Shown here: positions 35,562 through 47,085 of the stretch, one piece after another
Layout of the letters: each line of letters starts with the position of its first letter
How positions within the stretch are numbered: position 1 is the stretch's first letter
Assembly (NCBI GenBank): GCA_947683625.1
Contig: CANTUR010000340.1
Coordinates: 2,914,001-2,978,000 of the forward strand
Origin: Mallotus nudiflorus
Lineage: Eukaryota > Streptophyta > Magnoliopsida > Malpighiales > Euphorbiaceae
Direction of reading: 5' to 3'
Length of the DNA stretch: 64,000 nucleotides
Program-made: the position numbers and the translations under genes
Notes under the pieces: model-generated
Told to the model about the DNA's origin: nothing
Databases searched by the model: none
The model's input: the letters and a program-made list of their open reading frames with translations, nothing else

Positions 35562-36726
35562 TATAAGTGACCTAGTGGTTTATTGTGTTTGTGGCTTCTT
35601 AGCTTATAGATTTTTGAGGGACATGGCAACTTTACCAAATAGGGATAAATGATTAGTCTTAGGAGGAACATGATGCATGCTTTTTTTAGTTTTGTGGAGT
35701 CACCACTCGATTTTTATAAAATTAGGAAAAGAAAGGGACAATATCGAGTCACTCAATGAGTAATGCCCCCAACAAAGTTTTCTAGGTTCTTGGGACTCCA
35801 TCTACATTTTGACTATTTATCATTATATGATATTCAATGTATAGCTACCATGACACCATAATTTTGAAAATGATAGTTTATATAACATTAATATAATAAA
35901 TAAGATGATAGAAGATAATAAAGTTAAAATATTATTATTACATCAATTTCCTATTAAAATACAAAAAAAAGGAAAAAGTTTATGGAAAAGTAAATCTACC
36001 TTAGCTGTAATGAACCTACAAGGTTAACACAACTATGCATGCAGATTACCCAATCACATGAATAATGAGATAAGCAATGGGCACTCAATCACTTAATAGA
36101 GTGAGAAAAGTGTACACAATCATACATGTTTGTAGTGATTATTTATGCTATGATGATATCTGATGACAATATAAGAGATGCATGAGGACATCATTGGACC
36201 GAAAACATGATGACTCTATTCCAGAACATATACTTTTCACATTATTAATATTTATGGTGTGATTTCACATTTTAAAAATAGAGGATGTAAAATGATTATA
36301 TGAAATGAGCAAAATAATGTTTAAATTATTCATATAGCATGCAAATTGCTAGCCTCAACATGTAAGTACAATAATATTCATAAATGCTGGCGACAACAAA
36401 GTAAGATGCAGCATAACAAAATAAATGTGCGAAAATGGTTGTGTGGTCCCCATATTCGACTAAGCTTATGTGAATTTTGAAGGTTTATCTTCGAGGGATT
36501 ATTGAGCTTTCCTCATTGAGAAGTTCAAAATAACGTGTAGAATGATGCTAGTTTGTATACCTTTGAACCGTGCTTTGACAAATATGAGGCTAACTTTGGT
36601 GGAAGGGCAACCTAATAACCTAAGAAAAATGTAGTGGGAGAGTTAAAATTGTTTGGAAGCAGGTTTTTAGTGCCTTTAAGTAGACAGATTTGTGAGTGTG
36701 TATGTGTTTCCTCTTGCTCCACCCTA
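35562..36726 (-). mobile_element. Truncated 5' LTR of element 1 (family A)
   Basis: Homologous to the inner ~1.16 kb of family-A LTRs (41,085-42,250 and 52,576-53,640). Shared words include GGGACATGGCAACTTTA, GTCACTCAATGAGTA and CATGCAAATTGC. It stops abruptly at about 36,726, just before the TATA-box region, where copia-derived sequence begins. The LTR end next to the PBS reads TATAAGTGACC on the plus strand for the expected TGTAAGCGACC. Confidence 0.8.
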
Positions 36727-37194
36727 TGAGATACGTCATGGTAGAAAACCAAATCTTGAACACATTAAGGTTTAGGGATGTCTAGCTTTTATCAAAATGC
36801 TAAAATCGGACAAGTTGGATGTAAAATTAATTAAAGGAAGGTTTATGTGATAAAGATTCTTTTAGAAGGCCTGAGCCTATCACAACTGAAATGGATTCCA
36901 TGTATGCAAAATAAGTTTGGACACTTATTAATCCTCTTGAGGGTATTATACCTATTAGGTGCAAATGGATCTTTAAGAGAAATATTGGTGCATATGGAAA
37001 GGTGTAGACCTATAAAGCTAGGCTTGCAGCAAAAAGGTTTTGCCAATGGTAAGGGGTTAACTATAAGGAAACCTTGTTGCTGGTATCTATACTTAAATGC
37101 ATTCAAATTCTTCTAAATATAGCTACTCACTATGATTATGAGGTTTGGAAAATGGATGTTAAAACTGCCTTCCTTAATGGTTATGTTAAACTGC
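36727..37194 (+). pseudogene. Ty1/copia pol remnant (integrase end fused to RT start)
   Basis: In plus frames: KPNLEHIKVWGCLAF-like integrase C-terminal text near 36,750-36,840 (one frame change needed), then GPEPITTEMDSMYANKVWTL near 36,868-36,930, CKWIFKRNIGA, TYKARLAAKRF and MDVKTAFLNGYVK near 37,150-37,190. These are N-terminal RT motifs of copia elements. The region between integrase and RT is missing, and stops are present. The open frames at 36,843-37,116 are in other frames and are not real. It breaks into element 1's LTR on the left. Confidence 0.75.
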
Positions 37195-38164
37195 TGTCAC
37201 GTACTAAGTGTTCGATTAACCTAGTTTAAGCACCAACCCTCAATTAATATTAGTTGCTTAAGTGTTTCTTAACTAAGAAAGCATCTAACAATTTATTATT
37301 TAAATCCAATACAACCCATCTCCTGATCAAGTTCTATTGTGTACATTCAATCAAAGGGTGATCAATCCTAAGAAGACATTAAGTTCAACAACATCCAAAG
37401 GATCTATATTAATGGCTTAGGTTTAATTGTGATTAGCCCCTGGTTGAAATGTAATAAGAACCTTGGCTGAGAATTTAGACACTTATGTTAATTATAAGAG
37501 AAAGAGATCGAGAATAAAAGAAAATAGACATCATCATTAAATGAAAATTAAGAAAAAAATTATAGCATATATTAAGAGAAAAACCCCCTATTCATTGAAG
37601 GCTTTGTTCTTCAATCCTTATTCTCAATCTCTAACACCAACATAAATAAGAAAAATCCATGTTCATTTTAAAACTGATCAAAGACAAGTACGTAAACAAA
37701 TGATGAAATATCTCCTGTTTGTTTCTAGTGGCTACTCTCTTATAGAACCCTAATTTCCAACCCTAGGGTTATAGTCATGCAACATCTCCATCTTGTCCCT
37801 CATGAGTCAGTAGTTAAATTTGACTTTAAATTTCCTAATCAGTAGGTTGCACGACTATGCGCATGTTACGCATGGCCGTGCACATCATTTTTTCAGCATT
37901 TTGGCATATCGACTTTCATTGATTCTTGGACCCACTCCAAGTGCCCATGGCTCCTATGTAACCTTCCTCTACTGATCTTTGACTTCCCTAAATGCATAAA
38001 AATCAACCAAAAATAAATCAACTAATACTTAAAAAATAAATAAACACACAAAACATGTCTTAAGTACTCAACTAAATAAAAATTGGATGAAAGAAACACA
38101 GACTTAATTGAAATTACATGTAATCCTAACCCAAAGACTAAAAATAATGCATTTTTCACACTCA
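37195..38164 (-). mobile_element. LTR-like block D (~970 bp)
   Basis: On the minus strand it starts TGAGTGTGAAAAATGC and ends AGTACGTGACA, so it has TG...CA ends. Inside is TCTATAAGAGAGTAGCC, a likely TATA region, and near the end CCTTTGGATGTTGTTGAAC, a style of sequence I associate with Athila-type LTRs. Flanks do not show a target duplication (ACTGC versus TCAAA). It may be a solo LTR whose flanks were rearranged. Confidence 0.45.
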
Positions 38165-38169
38165 TCAAA

Positions 38170-38584
38170 ATGCCTATAAATTTGTTATATTCTCTAGGGT
38201 TTCACACTCTCATTATTATACCACCAAATTAATTTTCTCTCTTTTAGAAATCAAAACAGAGAGTTTTTTTTTTAATTCTTGATATGTGCGAAATTAAGAG
38301 AAGGTGCTATTCATTTTCAAATGAATGGTTATTTGTGTGGACACTTGTGGATGATGGATACTTTTGGAGATGTCTCAAATATAAACTACTAAATTAAAAG
38401 CTCAAGGTCGGGTGTCACCAGAGTGAGCCTCCTCTCTTTCTTCCATAATTCTTGCCCCTTTTGCATTTGTGGCAAGAAAATGAAAAGCCTATATTTAATC
38501 AATTAATTGAATTACTTGGATCCTAGTTTGGGTTGTTATTAAAATTTAATTTTTTCTCCATGTATGGAATTATGAAACCTAGTA
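38170..38584 (+). mobile_element. LTR B fragment, second subfamily
   Basis: The last ~415 bp of LTR B starting just before the TATA box (CCTATAAATTTGTTATATTC) and ending near AACCTAGTA at 38,584. Closest to the copies at 17,491 and 47,773. The U3 part is absent. Confidence 0.8.
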
Positions 38585-39349
38585 GTCAACATAAAGGTCC
38601 ACAATCTAGTTAAATTCTTAACCCATTCATTTTATGTAATAAGAATAAATGGATAATGTCTCATAGGTTCTATCATCAAGGGATGTTGTTATTTATTAGT
38701 TTAAATAGACTATTGAAGATGAGGTATATGATTTTTATCTTTCCTCATGCTTCAGGCTCGTATAAAGTAGATGAGAATCATGTGGGTTTAAGCATAAATA
38801 TTCTCTGAAAACTGACATTACAATATCATTCGATGAGAGACACTAGAAGAGTTATGTCATTTATGAATATCAGGTCAAACGAATAACATTAGGACAAGGA
38901 TAGCATGCACAGCTTAGTAGAATCCTAGTGGATGTTACTACTACCTTATCTACATTAGCTGAGTCAGAGTGAAAGGGTAAGGGTTCTTTTAGGAAGAATG
39001 CTCCTATATGACTAAGGTTATGGACTTCGATCAGTGAGTATAACATTCTTTCCATAACTCAGTTGCCCCCCTTTGGGACTTGGGTTACTGACTCTAGTAA
39101 GATGAGTTCGGCAAATGCACAAATAAGACTAAAGGTGATAATACCTATCTTCCTCACCCTATGACTCAAGTGGAATCATGGTGGTAATGTCATTCATTAT
39201 TATTAAGGTTTTAGGGACTAGTGGTGCATGTGTGATATGTAGTGCAAATGCAATGGTGAGGGACTCTATACAATTGAGTATTGCATAATGAGAAATAGTC
39301 ATTTTCAAATTGATCCCTCTTACTTAGAAGTCTCAAGTGGAGTCACCAC
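38585..39349 (-). other. Leader and PBS of an older family-A element
   Basis: Homologous to the leader of element 1 from 33,058 to 34,034. Ends with a PBS region reading TGGTGACTCCACTTGAG on the minus strand (39,349-39,333). The rest of that element's internal domain is missing; the left side joins an LTR B fragment. Confidence 0.75.
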
Positions 39350-41084
39350 TGTAAGCGACCTAAAGAGAGAGAGGTTTTTTCTCTTCCTTTCGTGTTTGTT
39401 GGAGCATTGATATGAGTTTTTGGAATTTATGTGTTTCCAAGGCACATGGAAACTTTACCGAATAGGAACTAATGATTGGTTTTATAGGGAATGAGATGCT
39501 TTTAAATTTTATGGAGTCACCACCCAATTTTTAGAAAATTAAGAAAAGAAGAGGACAACATCAGGTCACTTAATGAGTATTGCCCCTAGTAGAGTTTTTC
39601 AAGTTTGAGGGATCACATATACTTTTTGATGATTTCTCATTATATAATATTCAATGTATAGCTACCACAATAAGCTAGTTTCAATAATGACAGTTTGTAC
39701 AACATTCATATAATACATCAAATAGTATAATAGACCTACAAGGTTAGCATGACTATGCATGTAGCTTGCTCAATCACATGAATAATAGGATAAGAAATGT
39801 ACACTCAATCACTTAAAATAGTAAGCAAAATGTACATAATCATGCATGCTTGCAATGATTATTTATATTATGATGATATACTATCACAATATAAGGGATG
39901 CATGGTTTTATCACTGGACTGTAAGCATAATGACTTTAGTCTAGAATGTGAACCTTTTATGTTATTGATATAAATGATGCGGTTTCATATTTTAAAACTA
40001 GAGGATGGAAGTTGATGACATAAGATGAGCATAAATTATTCATATTTCATGCAAATTGCCAATCTCATCACGCAAGCACAATAATATTCACAATTACTGG
40101 CAAAAGTAAAATAAAATGCAATGATATAAAATAAACATGCTAAAATTATTGTGTGGTCATTACATTTAACTGAGCTTGTATCATTTTTGAAGCTTTAGCT
40201 TCAAGAGATTATTAAGCTTTCTATATTGAGTGGTTCAAAATGATGTGTATAATTATGCTAGTTTGTGTACCTTTGAAGCATGCTTTGACAAAGATGAGGC
40301 TAGGTTTTATCAAAGAGAGACTAATAACCTAAGAAAAATGGAGTGAGAGAGCTAAAACTATTTGGATGCACGTTTCTAGCACCTTCAAGTGGAAACTTTT
40401 TTGAGTGTGTATGTGTTTTCTCTTGCTTTCTCTTCCCAAAATGGTGTGTGGAGGTGCCTATTTATAATAAAAAATGTGAGGAATAAGGGGGAATAGGCAC
40501 GGTCACGCATGTGTCCCTAGGATAGAGCGCATAACTGCATGCTTGGCATATGGCCACGTACGCTCGAGCATAGTTACGAACACTTTCGTGCATCACATAC
40601 TCCATTTGGGGCTTTTTTAGGCTATTATGAGGCTGGTCCCTAATGTTTTTAGTCCTTTCGGATGCATTTTCAAATTTTTTTTGTCTAATTCAACCTTGAT
40701 TTTAGCGTGCAACATCAAGGGGTGTTTACATGCACTTTTGAGTGATATGCGCTAAACCTCAGGTTTTTTTGGACTATTTTGGTATCACTTTTGAATGTTT
40801 TGGGGTTTTACAAATTTATTTTTGAAGTTTGTTTTGTCTAGTTTGGCTTTAATTTTAGTGTATAACACCTAAAGGTATTTGTCACTACAAGTGCCCTTTT
40901 GAGCAACATGAGCTAATCCTCAAGTTAATTTGAACTATTTCATGAGGTTTTAGAGCATTTAGAACACATTCCCAAAGTCTGTTTTATCAAAATCAATTTT
41001 TTTTCATGAAGTTGGGTCTCAGTTTAATGAAATTAACATTACCTTAATATGTTAATTACTCTGAGAGAAGATTCATAAAATAAG
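39350..41084 (-). mobile_element. Family-A LTR split by element 2, left part
   Basis: Begins TGTAAGCGACC next to the PBS. TATA box on the minus strand at 40,459-40,466. It breaks at ATAAG (41,080-41,084), the target site of element 2, and resumes at 54,356 after the second ATAAG. Left and right parts together make about 1.94 kb, a full family-A LTR. Confidence 0.85.
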
Positions 41085-42909
41085 TGTGAGCAACCTTGGA
41101 CTGGGCATTCTCCTTTTTGTGTTTGTTGGTGTTTTTGTTTTCTAGGGACATGGCAACTTTATCGAATAGGAACAAGTGATTAGTCTTGGGGGGACAAGAC
41201 GCTTTTGATTTTATGAAGTTGACACCTGATTTTTAGAAAATTAGGAAAAGAAAGGAGCAACATCGGATCACTTAATGAGTATTGTCTCCAGCAGAGATTT
41301 TCAGGTTTGGGAGATCACATATATGATATTTGATCTCACTATTTCTCATTATATGATTTTTGATGTATAGCTACCACAACACCCTAGTTTTGGTGATGAC
41401 AGTTTATATAGCATTCACACAGTACATCATAAAATATAGGATAATAAAGATGAGAATTTTATTACATCACTTTCTTGATAAATTACATATAAATAAAAAT
41501 ATTACAGAAAAGTAAATCTAATATGACTGCTCTATAAGGATAACATAATCATTTACATAACTTATAATAGGATGATCATGCTTAAAGTGATTATTTATGC
41601 TATGATGATGAATGATGATGATATAATGGATGCATGAAGTCATCACAGGACCAAGAGTATGATCACTCTATTTTGGGGTATGAACCTTTCACATTATTGA
41701 TATTTATGATGTGGTTTCATGATTTTGGAAATAAAGGATGTTGAATGATGATGCAAAATGTGCATAATAATGCATATATTATTCATTTAGCATGTAAGAT
41801 TACCAGTCTCATCACACAAGCACAACAGTATTCTCAAATGCTGGGGACAGTAAAATAAAATTTAGTACAATAAAATAAATGTGCTAAAATGATTGTATGG
41901 TCCTCAGACTCAACTTAGCTTATGTGAATTTTGAAGCTCTAGCTTTGAGAGATTATAAAGCTTTCCTCGCCAAGAGGTTCAAAATGACAATAGAATGATG
42001 CTCGACTGTATACCTTTAAAGCGTGCTTTAACAAAGATGAGGCTTGATTTAGTAGGAAAAGGGATCTAGCAACTTAAAAGAAAGGCTTTGGGAGAGCAAA
42101 AACTATATGGGAAAGGGTTTCCCGGGCCTTCGATTGGACTGACTCTTAAGTGTGTGTATCTTCACTTTCTTTCTCCCTCCAAAATGGGGTGCATAGGGGT
42201 CCATTTATAGGAAAAAATTTGTAAAATTGGGTGGTGTAGGCGTGGTCAAACACATGTAAGTGAATTTTTACGTGTGGCCATGGCAAGTGTGCATTACGAC
42301 ACATAGTGTGCACATGGTCACACGCTTGGCACGTGGCCATGGGCACTTCAATGCTATACACGCTCTTCTCGGGTTCTATATGCACTATTCTAATGCTATT
42401 TTTTTAGGGTTTATAAGCCTTTCGGACATATTTTCATATTCTAATTTTCCAAAATTGGCTTCACTTTTAGCACATCACACCTAAGGGTGTTTAAGCGCAT
42501 TTTTGAGCGATACGTGCTGATAGCCAGGTTGTGTTAGACCATTTCAGGACCACTTTTAGAGGTTTTAGAGCCGTCTGGATGTGTTTTTGAAGTTCATTTT
42601 GTCAAAATCAATTTTTATTTTTTTCACAATGCTAGGTCTCGGTCTAATTACATATGCACTGACCCGATGAGCTAAGTATTCTAAGAGGATTTTTCTCAAA
42701 ACAATCCTCTTGTTGTTCTGATAATTCATATTTCATAAGGTTAGAGCATAACATAATGACTTGATGATCAATTTTTCACACTAGTGGGGTTAGTTCGGTG
42801 TTTTAAGGTTGAATACTTAAAGGTGCTACAAACAAGCAAACTCTAGTCATCTCGGGGATTCATTTCATCATTGGACCTTTTTGGGGATAGTTAAATTTGA
42901 GGTATGATA
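41085..42909 (-). mobile_element. 3' LTR of element 2 (family A)
   Basis: 1,825 bp. On the plus strand it begins TGTGAGCAACCTTGGACTGG and ends TTTGAGGTATGATA (ancestrally ...GACA). Matches 52,576-54,350 throughout. The TATA region on the minus strand (42,202-42,209) reads TATAAATG. A GC-richer CATGTGG/GGCCATG-rich part lies at 42,240-42,360. Confidence 0.88.
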
Positions 42910-42926
42910 GTTGTCACCTACTTTAT
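42910..42926 (-). promoter_or_regulatory. Possible polypurine tract of element 2
   Basis: On the minus strand AAAGTAGGTGACAAC directly precedes the 3' LTR. The family-C element has AAAGTGGGCAAC in the same place. Only moderately purine-rich, so uncertain. Confidence 0.4.
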
Positions 42927-43154
42927 ATGTGTTGCATAGCCACCTAAAGCTAGTGTCAATACACGTGTAGCAAATGCAAAGATGCAAAAAATGTTTTAAT
43001 AGCGAGAGAGGTACTTACCTATGGGTTATCTCTAGACATCTTATTAAGATTTGACTATTATTGTTGTGTTTTGTTTATTGTTGTTGTTTTATACCTGATC
43101 ATTATGTAGGGTGCTATTTAGGACATATACAAGCTTGTGATTGATGCAAAGTGT

Positions 43155-43690
43155 ATAATACATATGCAACTATAACCTTTTTAGGTGTCACATAAATGAG
43201 GATACTACTAAGCAAAATGTGGATGCAATTATAACCTTCTAGGTGTGACACAAACAAACGTGCTACTAGGTAAAAAGAGATATGACTCTAACCTCTATAG
43301 GTGTCATGCAAATGAACATGCAACTATAACCTTCTTAGGTGTCACGCAAAATGAACATGCGGCTACAACCTTCTTAGGTGTCATGAGAATGAACATGTAA
43401 CTATAACCTTCTCAAGTGTCACGAGAATGAACATGCAACTATAACCTTCTTAGGTATCACACAAAAGAAAATACGACTATAACTTTCTTTGGTGTCTCAT
43501 GAATGAACATGTGACTATAACCTTCTTAAGTGTCATGCGAATGAACATGTGAATATAACCTTCTCAGGTGTCACATGAATTAACATGTGGCTATAACCTT
43601 CTTAGGTGTCACTCAAATGAGCATGCGACTATAACCTTCTTAAGTGTCATGTAAATGATCATTTGACTATAACCTTCTGAGGTGTCACGC
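43155..43690 (-). repeat. 37-bp satellite-related array in the 3' UTR of element 2
   Basis: About 13-14 units of 37-38 bp, with CTATAACCTTCTTAGGTGTC on the plus strand. The reverse complement reads GACACCTAAGAAGGTTATAG followed by GCAT and then CATTTTGCG, which aligns with the large satellite word GACACCTAAGTAGGTTATAG followed by GCATCAT and TTTTGC. The array is thus homologous to segments 1-6, on the opposite strand in the window but in the sense direction of element 2. It lies about 250 bp from the 3' LTR. Confidence 0.85.
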
Positions 43691-44170
43691 GAATGAGGAT
43701 GCTACTAAACAAATGAGAATGCTCCAAAGCAATGTGGATACTCCTAGGCAATGACTGTGAGTGCTTATATGTAATGAGAGTGCTTCTAAGCAATGAACGA
43801 GCACTTAAAAGCAATGTGAGCACTTCTAAGCAATATGAGTGCTTCTAAGTAATGAATGAGAGTGGTTTGAATGCTTTTGAGCAATGCGAGAGTGCTCCTA
43901 AGCAATGAATGAGTGCTTCTAATTGGTGTGAGAGTGCTTCTAAGCAATGAAAGTTGTTTTAAGCAATGTGGGTGCTTCTAAGTAATCTGAGTGCTTCTAA
44001 GTTATGAATGAGAGAGCTTCTAATAGATGTGAATGCCTATAAGCAATGAATGAGATAGTGGTGACAATGCAGTAGTGGTTCAGTAGTAATGCAGTGATGA
44101 TGCAGTATTAATGTAGTGATAATGTAATAATGATGCAGTAATGATGTAGCCATGATGCAATAATGATTTG
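43691..44170 (+). repeat. Short-period tandem repeats, 18-20 bp and ATG-rich
   Basis: From 43,700 to about 44,060 the word GAGTGCTTCTAAGCAATG recurs with changes. From 44,060 to 44,170 a GATGCAGTAATGATG-like pattern follows. Both belong to the 3' region of element 2. The ATG-rich part has a counterpart at the matching end of the satellite spacers. Confidence 0.75.
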
Positions 44171-44682
44171 ATGATTTTTCATGTTGAAGATGTTATTTTG
44201 ATGGTTTGGAGTAAGATATTCTTATATTAAATTTTCCTTACTCTTCTTCTTTTGTAAGAAGTTGAGTTTTTTTAAGAAAGCAGTGCACACACATTGTCTT
44301 TAGGTAGATGAAGTCTTCACTAGTGTACTTTTGTGTGACTTTGGTTTGTATCTTATGCTCAAATGGAAGTTTAGGACTATATAAGTGAGTGCAAAAAATG
44401 TCTTAAAGTGCACATAAAACCATAGAAGAGAGCGTGAAAGGGGGAAGTGCATGTGATTATATGTGGGGGCATGTGATCACATGATTATGCACATGGTCAT
44501 GCGCCTAGTGCATGCTCACACACTTTCCCCCCTTCATGCTTATTTAAGTGGCCATTTCAGAGGTCTTAGGAGGCTTTGTTCTGACTTCTTTAAGTGTTTT
44601 CTAATTTTTCTTGACCCTTTTAATATTATGAGTGCTTTCTACTCTATTTTTACTTCTATATTTCCATTTCTTTTTCATTAAA
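44171..44682 (+). other. Putative promoter/5' region of the antisense frame in element 2
   Basis: No coding sequence seen. Contains ACTATATAAGTG at 44,371-44,382, a possible TATA box for plus-strand transcription, then a GC-richer block rich in CATGTG and GTCATGCGC (44,455-44,530), then a pyrimidine-rich stretch before the ATG at 44,683. This order parallels the satellite spacers read on the minus strand. Confidence 0.35.
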
Positions 44683-45620
44683 TGGAGTTTCCTAACATTC
44701 CTGAAGGTCTAGGGGACATTTTTATTGATGTATTTAGTGTGACTTTGGGGAGGCTACTCGACTTGGGACACTTGCAGCTGGGACTAGCATATTTGGTGGT
44801 TAGAGTTCTCAACCATCCATGCTTTCTTAAGAAGATCTAATCCCTATTTTTCATAGCTTGGAGACTCGTGCTAAGGTGCATCATTATCATGAGGTAGGTC
44901 CCTCTTTGTGCTTATTTTTTAGAACTCATTCATTGGATGCTTTGCTATTTATTTCACTGTATGAGATTATTGTATCTATAGATTTATAGCTCTTACTATA
45001 ATTGTCTATCTAGCTTTATTATATATGTTGATACTGATATATTATAGCTTAAGCCTTTATTGCTATTTTGATCTTGTTAAGTGATAAAGGGTGGTGTGTT
45101 ATTATTTAGTAGTTGTGCAAATGTTTGATAGCATACTTATTATTTATAGCCCTATAGGTATGTCACTATACTGCCTAGTAGTTTCAACAGGGTCAATATG
45201 TACAATCAGGGTCTCCCAATATGCGTAAAGTAGATGGTTGCCAGGAAGGGCTTCAGTGCAGTGATTGTTGCACTATCTTACAACTTGTATACATGGAGTC
45301 AAAATGCTATGTATGCATTGATAGAGTGGTTGATGGACACAATGCACAATTTCCATCTACTTATTGGGGAGATGACTATTATGCCGCTAGACTTTGTTGC
45401 TATCACTGACTTGAGTTTTTCTAGAGAAGCCCATTCCTTTTAGTGATGAGGAGTGTTCCACTACTATAGTGATGAGGAATCTCACGAGGGATTTGCTTGG
45501 GGCAGTCACTCCTATGAAGTCTAGTTGTCCAAATTTCACTTGATACATAGTTTGTTTCTTCCATGCAGGCTTTGTATGATGATGGACTTGTCTCAGTGAA
45601 GTAGCTAGCTCCCTACTTTT
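44683..45620 (+). pseudogene. Possible antisense additional ORF (aORF) remnant of element 2
   Basis: ATG at 44,683: MEFPNIPEGLGDIFIDVFSV, then TLGRLLDL; after one frame change the text continues GTLAAGTSIFGG and then HSLETRAKVHHYHE before a GTAGGT that could be a splice donor (44,896). Further open stretches at 45,221-45,443 overlap in two frames and are unproven. It is antisense to element 2, between RT and the 3' LTR, where Tat-lineage elements are known to carry extra antisense ORFs. No domain recognised. Degenerate. Confidence 0.35.
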
Positions 45621-45832
45621 TATTTTACTTATTGAGTACTATTATCTCTAAACCTTTAAGGTACAGGTCATATGAGATTGATGCCTATCATAAGGGACCT
45701 TGTTGGCTTACTAAGGTATTGTTAGGGTGCTTCCACCTTTGCTCATATGTACTCAGGGCTTGACGCAGTATGTCGAGATGGCTCGATGATTTATAGATGT
45801 TTATTTATGTTGGACGTGAGTAGGAATTCTTA

Positions 45833-46240
45833 ATTTAACCATCACGTTATAGATGTATACATCTACTTATTTGTGTATCATGTCATGGAACATTACAACC
45901 GCCATTCTTTGGTAGGTTGCCCCTGCATTCTTTACTCCAAAAGGCATTACCTTATAGTAGTAAGTACCCCATTCTATTATGAAAGTTGTCTTTGGTTTAT
46001 TGATAATGGCCATTATAATTTGAGTATACCTAAAGAATCGATCAATAAAGGAGTACATTGCACATATGGTGGCACTGTCAACTAGTATTTCTATATAAGG
46101 TAGTGGGAAATCATCCTTCGGGCAAGCTTTGTTCAAATCTCTGTAGTCGACACAAATTCTAACCCTTCCATCTTTCTTTGGTACTAGTACCACATTTGCT
46201 AACAATTATAGATGTTCTACTACCTTTAGAAATTTTGCTT
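45833..46240 (-). pseudogene. Reverse transcriptase, N-terminal part (element 2)
   Basis: The open part at 46,205-45,867 shows VPKKDGRVRICVDYRDLNKA, PKDDFPLP, TTFIIEWGTYYYKVMPFG, ATYQR and MFHDMIHK, in the usual Ty3/gypsy RT order. After a stop the text is VDVYIYNVMV where the catalytic YVDDM is expected. Similarity ends at about 45,833. The RT thumb, RNase H and integrase are deleted, so this copy could not make its own enzymes. Confidence 0.88.
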
Positions 46241-46930
46241 TAATCTATTTCTCGATGTACTCTTTCACTAGTTGGGCCTATTATAGTCTGAGTCTTCTCA
46301 ACTTTTGTTTTATCAATTTGCACCCTTTTTTGGTTGGAATGAAGTGTTGAGCAATGTCTTTATCAATTCTTGGCATATCGTCATATGTCTAAGAAAATAT
46401 ACTTTTGAATATTTTATTAATATATTTTCAATTTCTCTTCTCTCTTCAAAGGTAACATCTTTAGAAATATGTAGAATGCGTGGTTCAGATTTCATGCCAA
46501 TGTTAAATGATTCAGTGCATAGGGAATGAATGCCAAATATGCTAATGTTTTGATCAATGCAATTCATACTACCATGAAGAAAGACATAAAGAAGTAAGCA
46601 AAATCTGATTTCATTGCATTATTTCATGCCAATGTTAAATGATTTAATGCATAGGGAATGAATGCCAAATATGCTAATGTTTTTATCAATGCAATTCATA
46701 CTACCATCAAGAAAGACATAAAAAAGTAAGCAAAATCTGATTTCATTGCATTAACTTTAGAGTTTAGTACATTATCATTTTTTAACAAAGAAAAAGTACA
46801 GAGATCATCATCAGCAATGTCTTTAAAAAGGATGTCATTGATGCTTAATTCAAGGATGGGAGCAGCTTTGGCATGATTAATAGCTTTACTTTCAGATTTT
46901 ATCTTTAGATTTGTCATCTACTCATAAATT
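46241..46930 (-). pseudogene. Protease-RT linker region (element 2)
   Basis: Open stretches 46,567-46,313 and 46,917-46,696. The first has ILHISKDVTFEERREIENIL, found also in element 1. A 132-bp tandem duplication (46,491-46,622 and 46,623-46,754) lies in it. 132 is a multiple of three, so by itself it would add 44 residues without shifting the frame. Confidence 0.65.
46491..46754. repeat. 132-bp direct tandem duplication in pol of element 2
   Basis: TTCATGCCAATGTTAAATGATT begins at 46,491 and again at 46,623. The two copies differ at only a handful of positions, so the duplication is younger than most of the decay in this element. Confidence 0.9.
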
Positions 46931-47085
46931 TCAATCTCGATGATCAAGTCTAGCAAGTGCTTCTCCTTGAGGGTGTCATTGAAGATCTTGAACCCTAGTT
47001 TCTTAATTCTATTGCTCACCCATTCCTCTACTCATCCTTAACAGACTTGGGTTGCACTTTCAGCCATGTCAATCTCAAGTCAATC

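Larger units (their letters stand above)
26759..36726 (-). mobile_element. Element 1: decayed Ty3/gypsy (Tat-like) retrotransposon
   Basis: Read on the minus strand the order is: truncated family-A LTR (36,726-35,562), PBS, leader (to 32,428), a DUF7745-like frame, a protease/RT linker, RT, RNase H, integrase (to about 27,790) and a 3' region. RT before RNase H before integrase defines Ty3/gypsy. The LTR, PBS type and leader match elements 2 and 3. All frames carry stops and shifts. No 3' LTR is present before the satellite spacer at 26,758, so the element is truncated at both ends. A family-B solo LTR (34,035-35,553) is nested in it. Confidence 0.8.

Noticed and set aside
36843..37116. Two frames of 87 and 89 codons
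   Set aside because: The copia RT text is in different plus frames; these are shadows.
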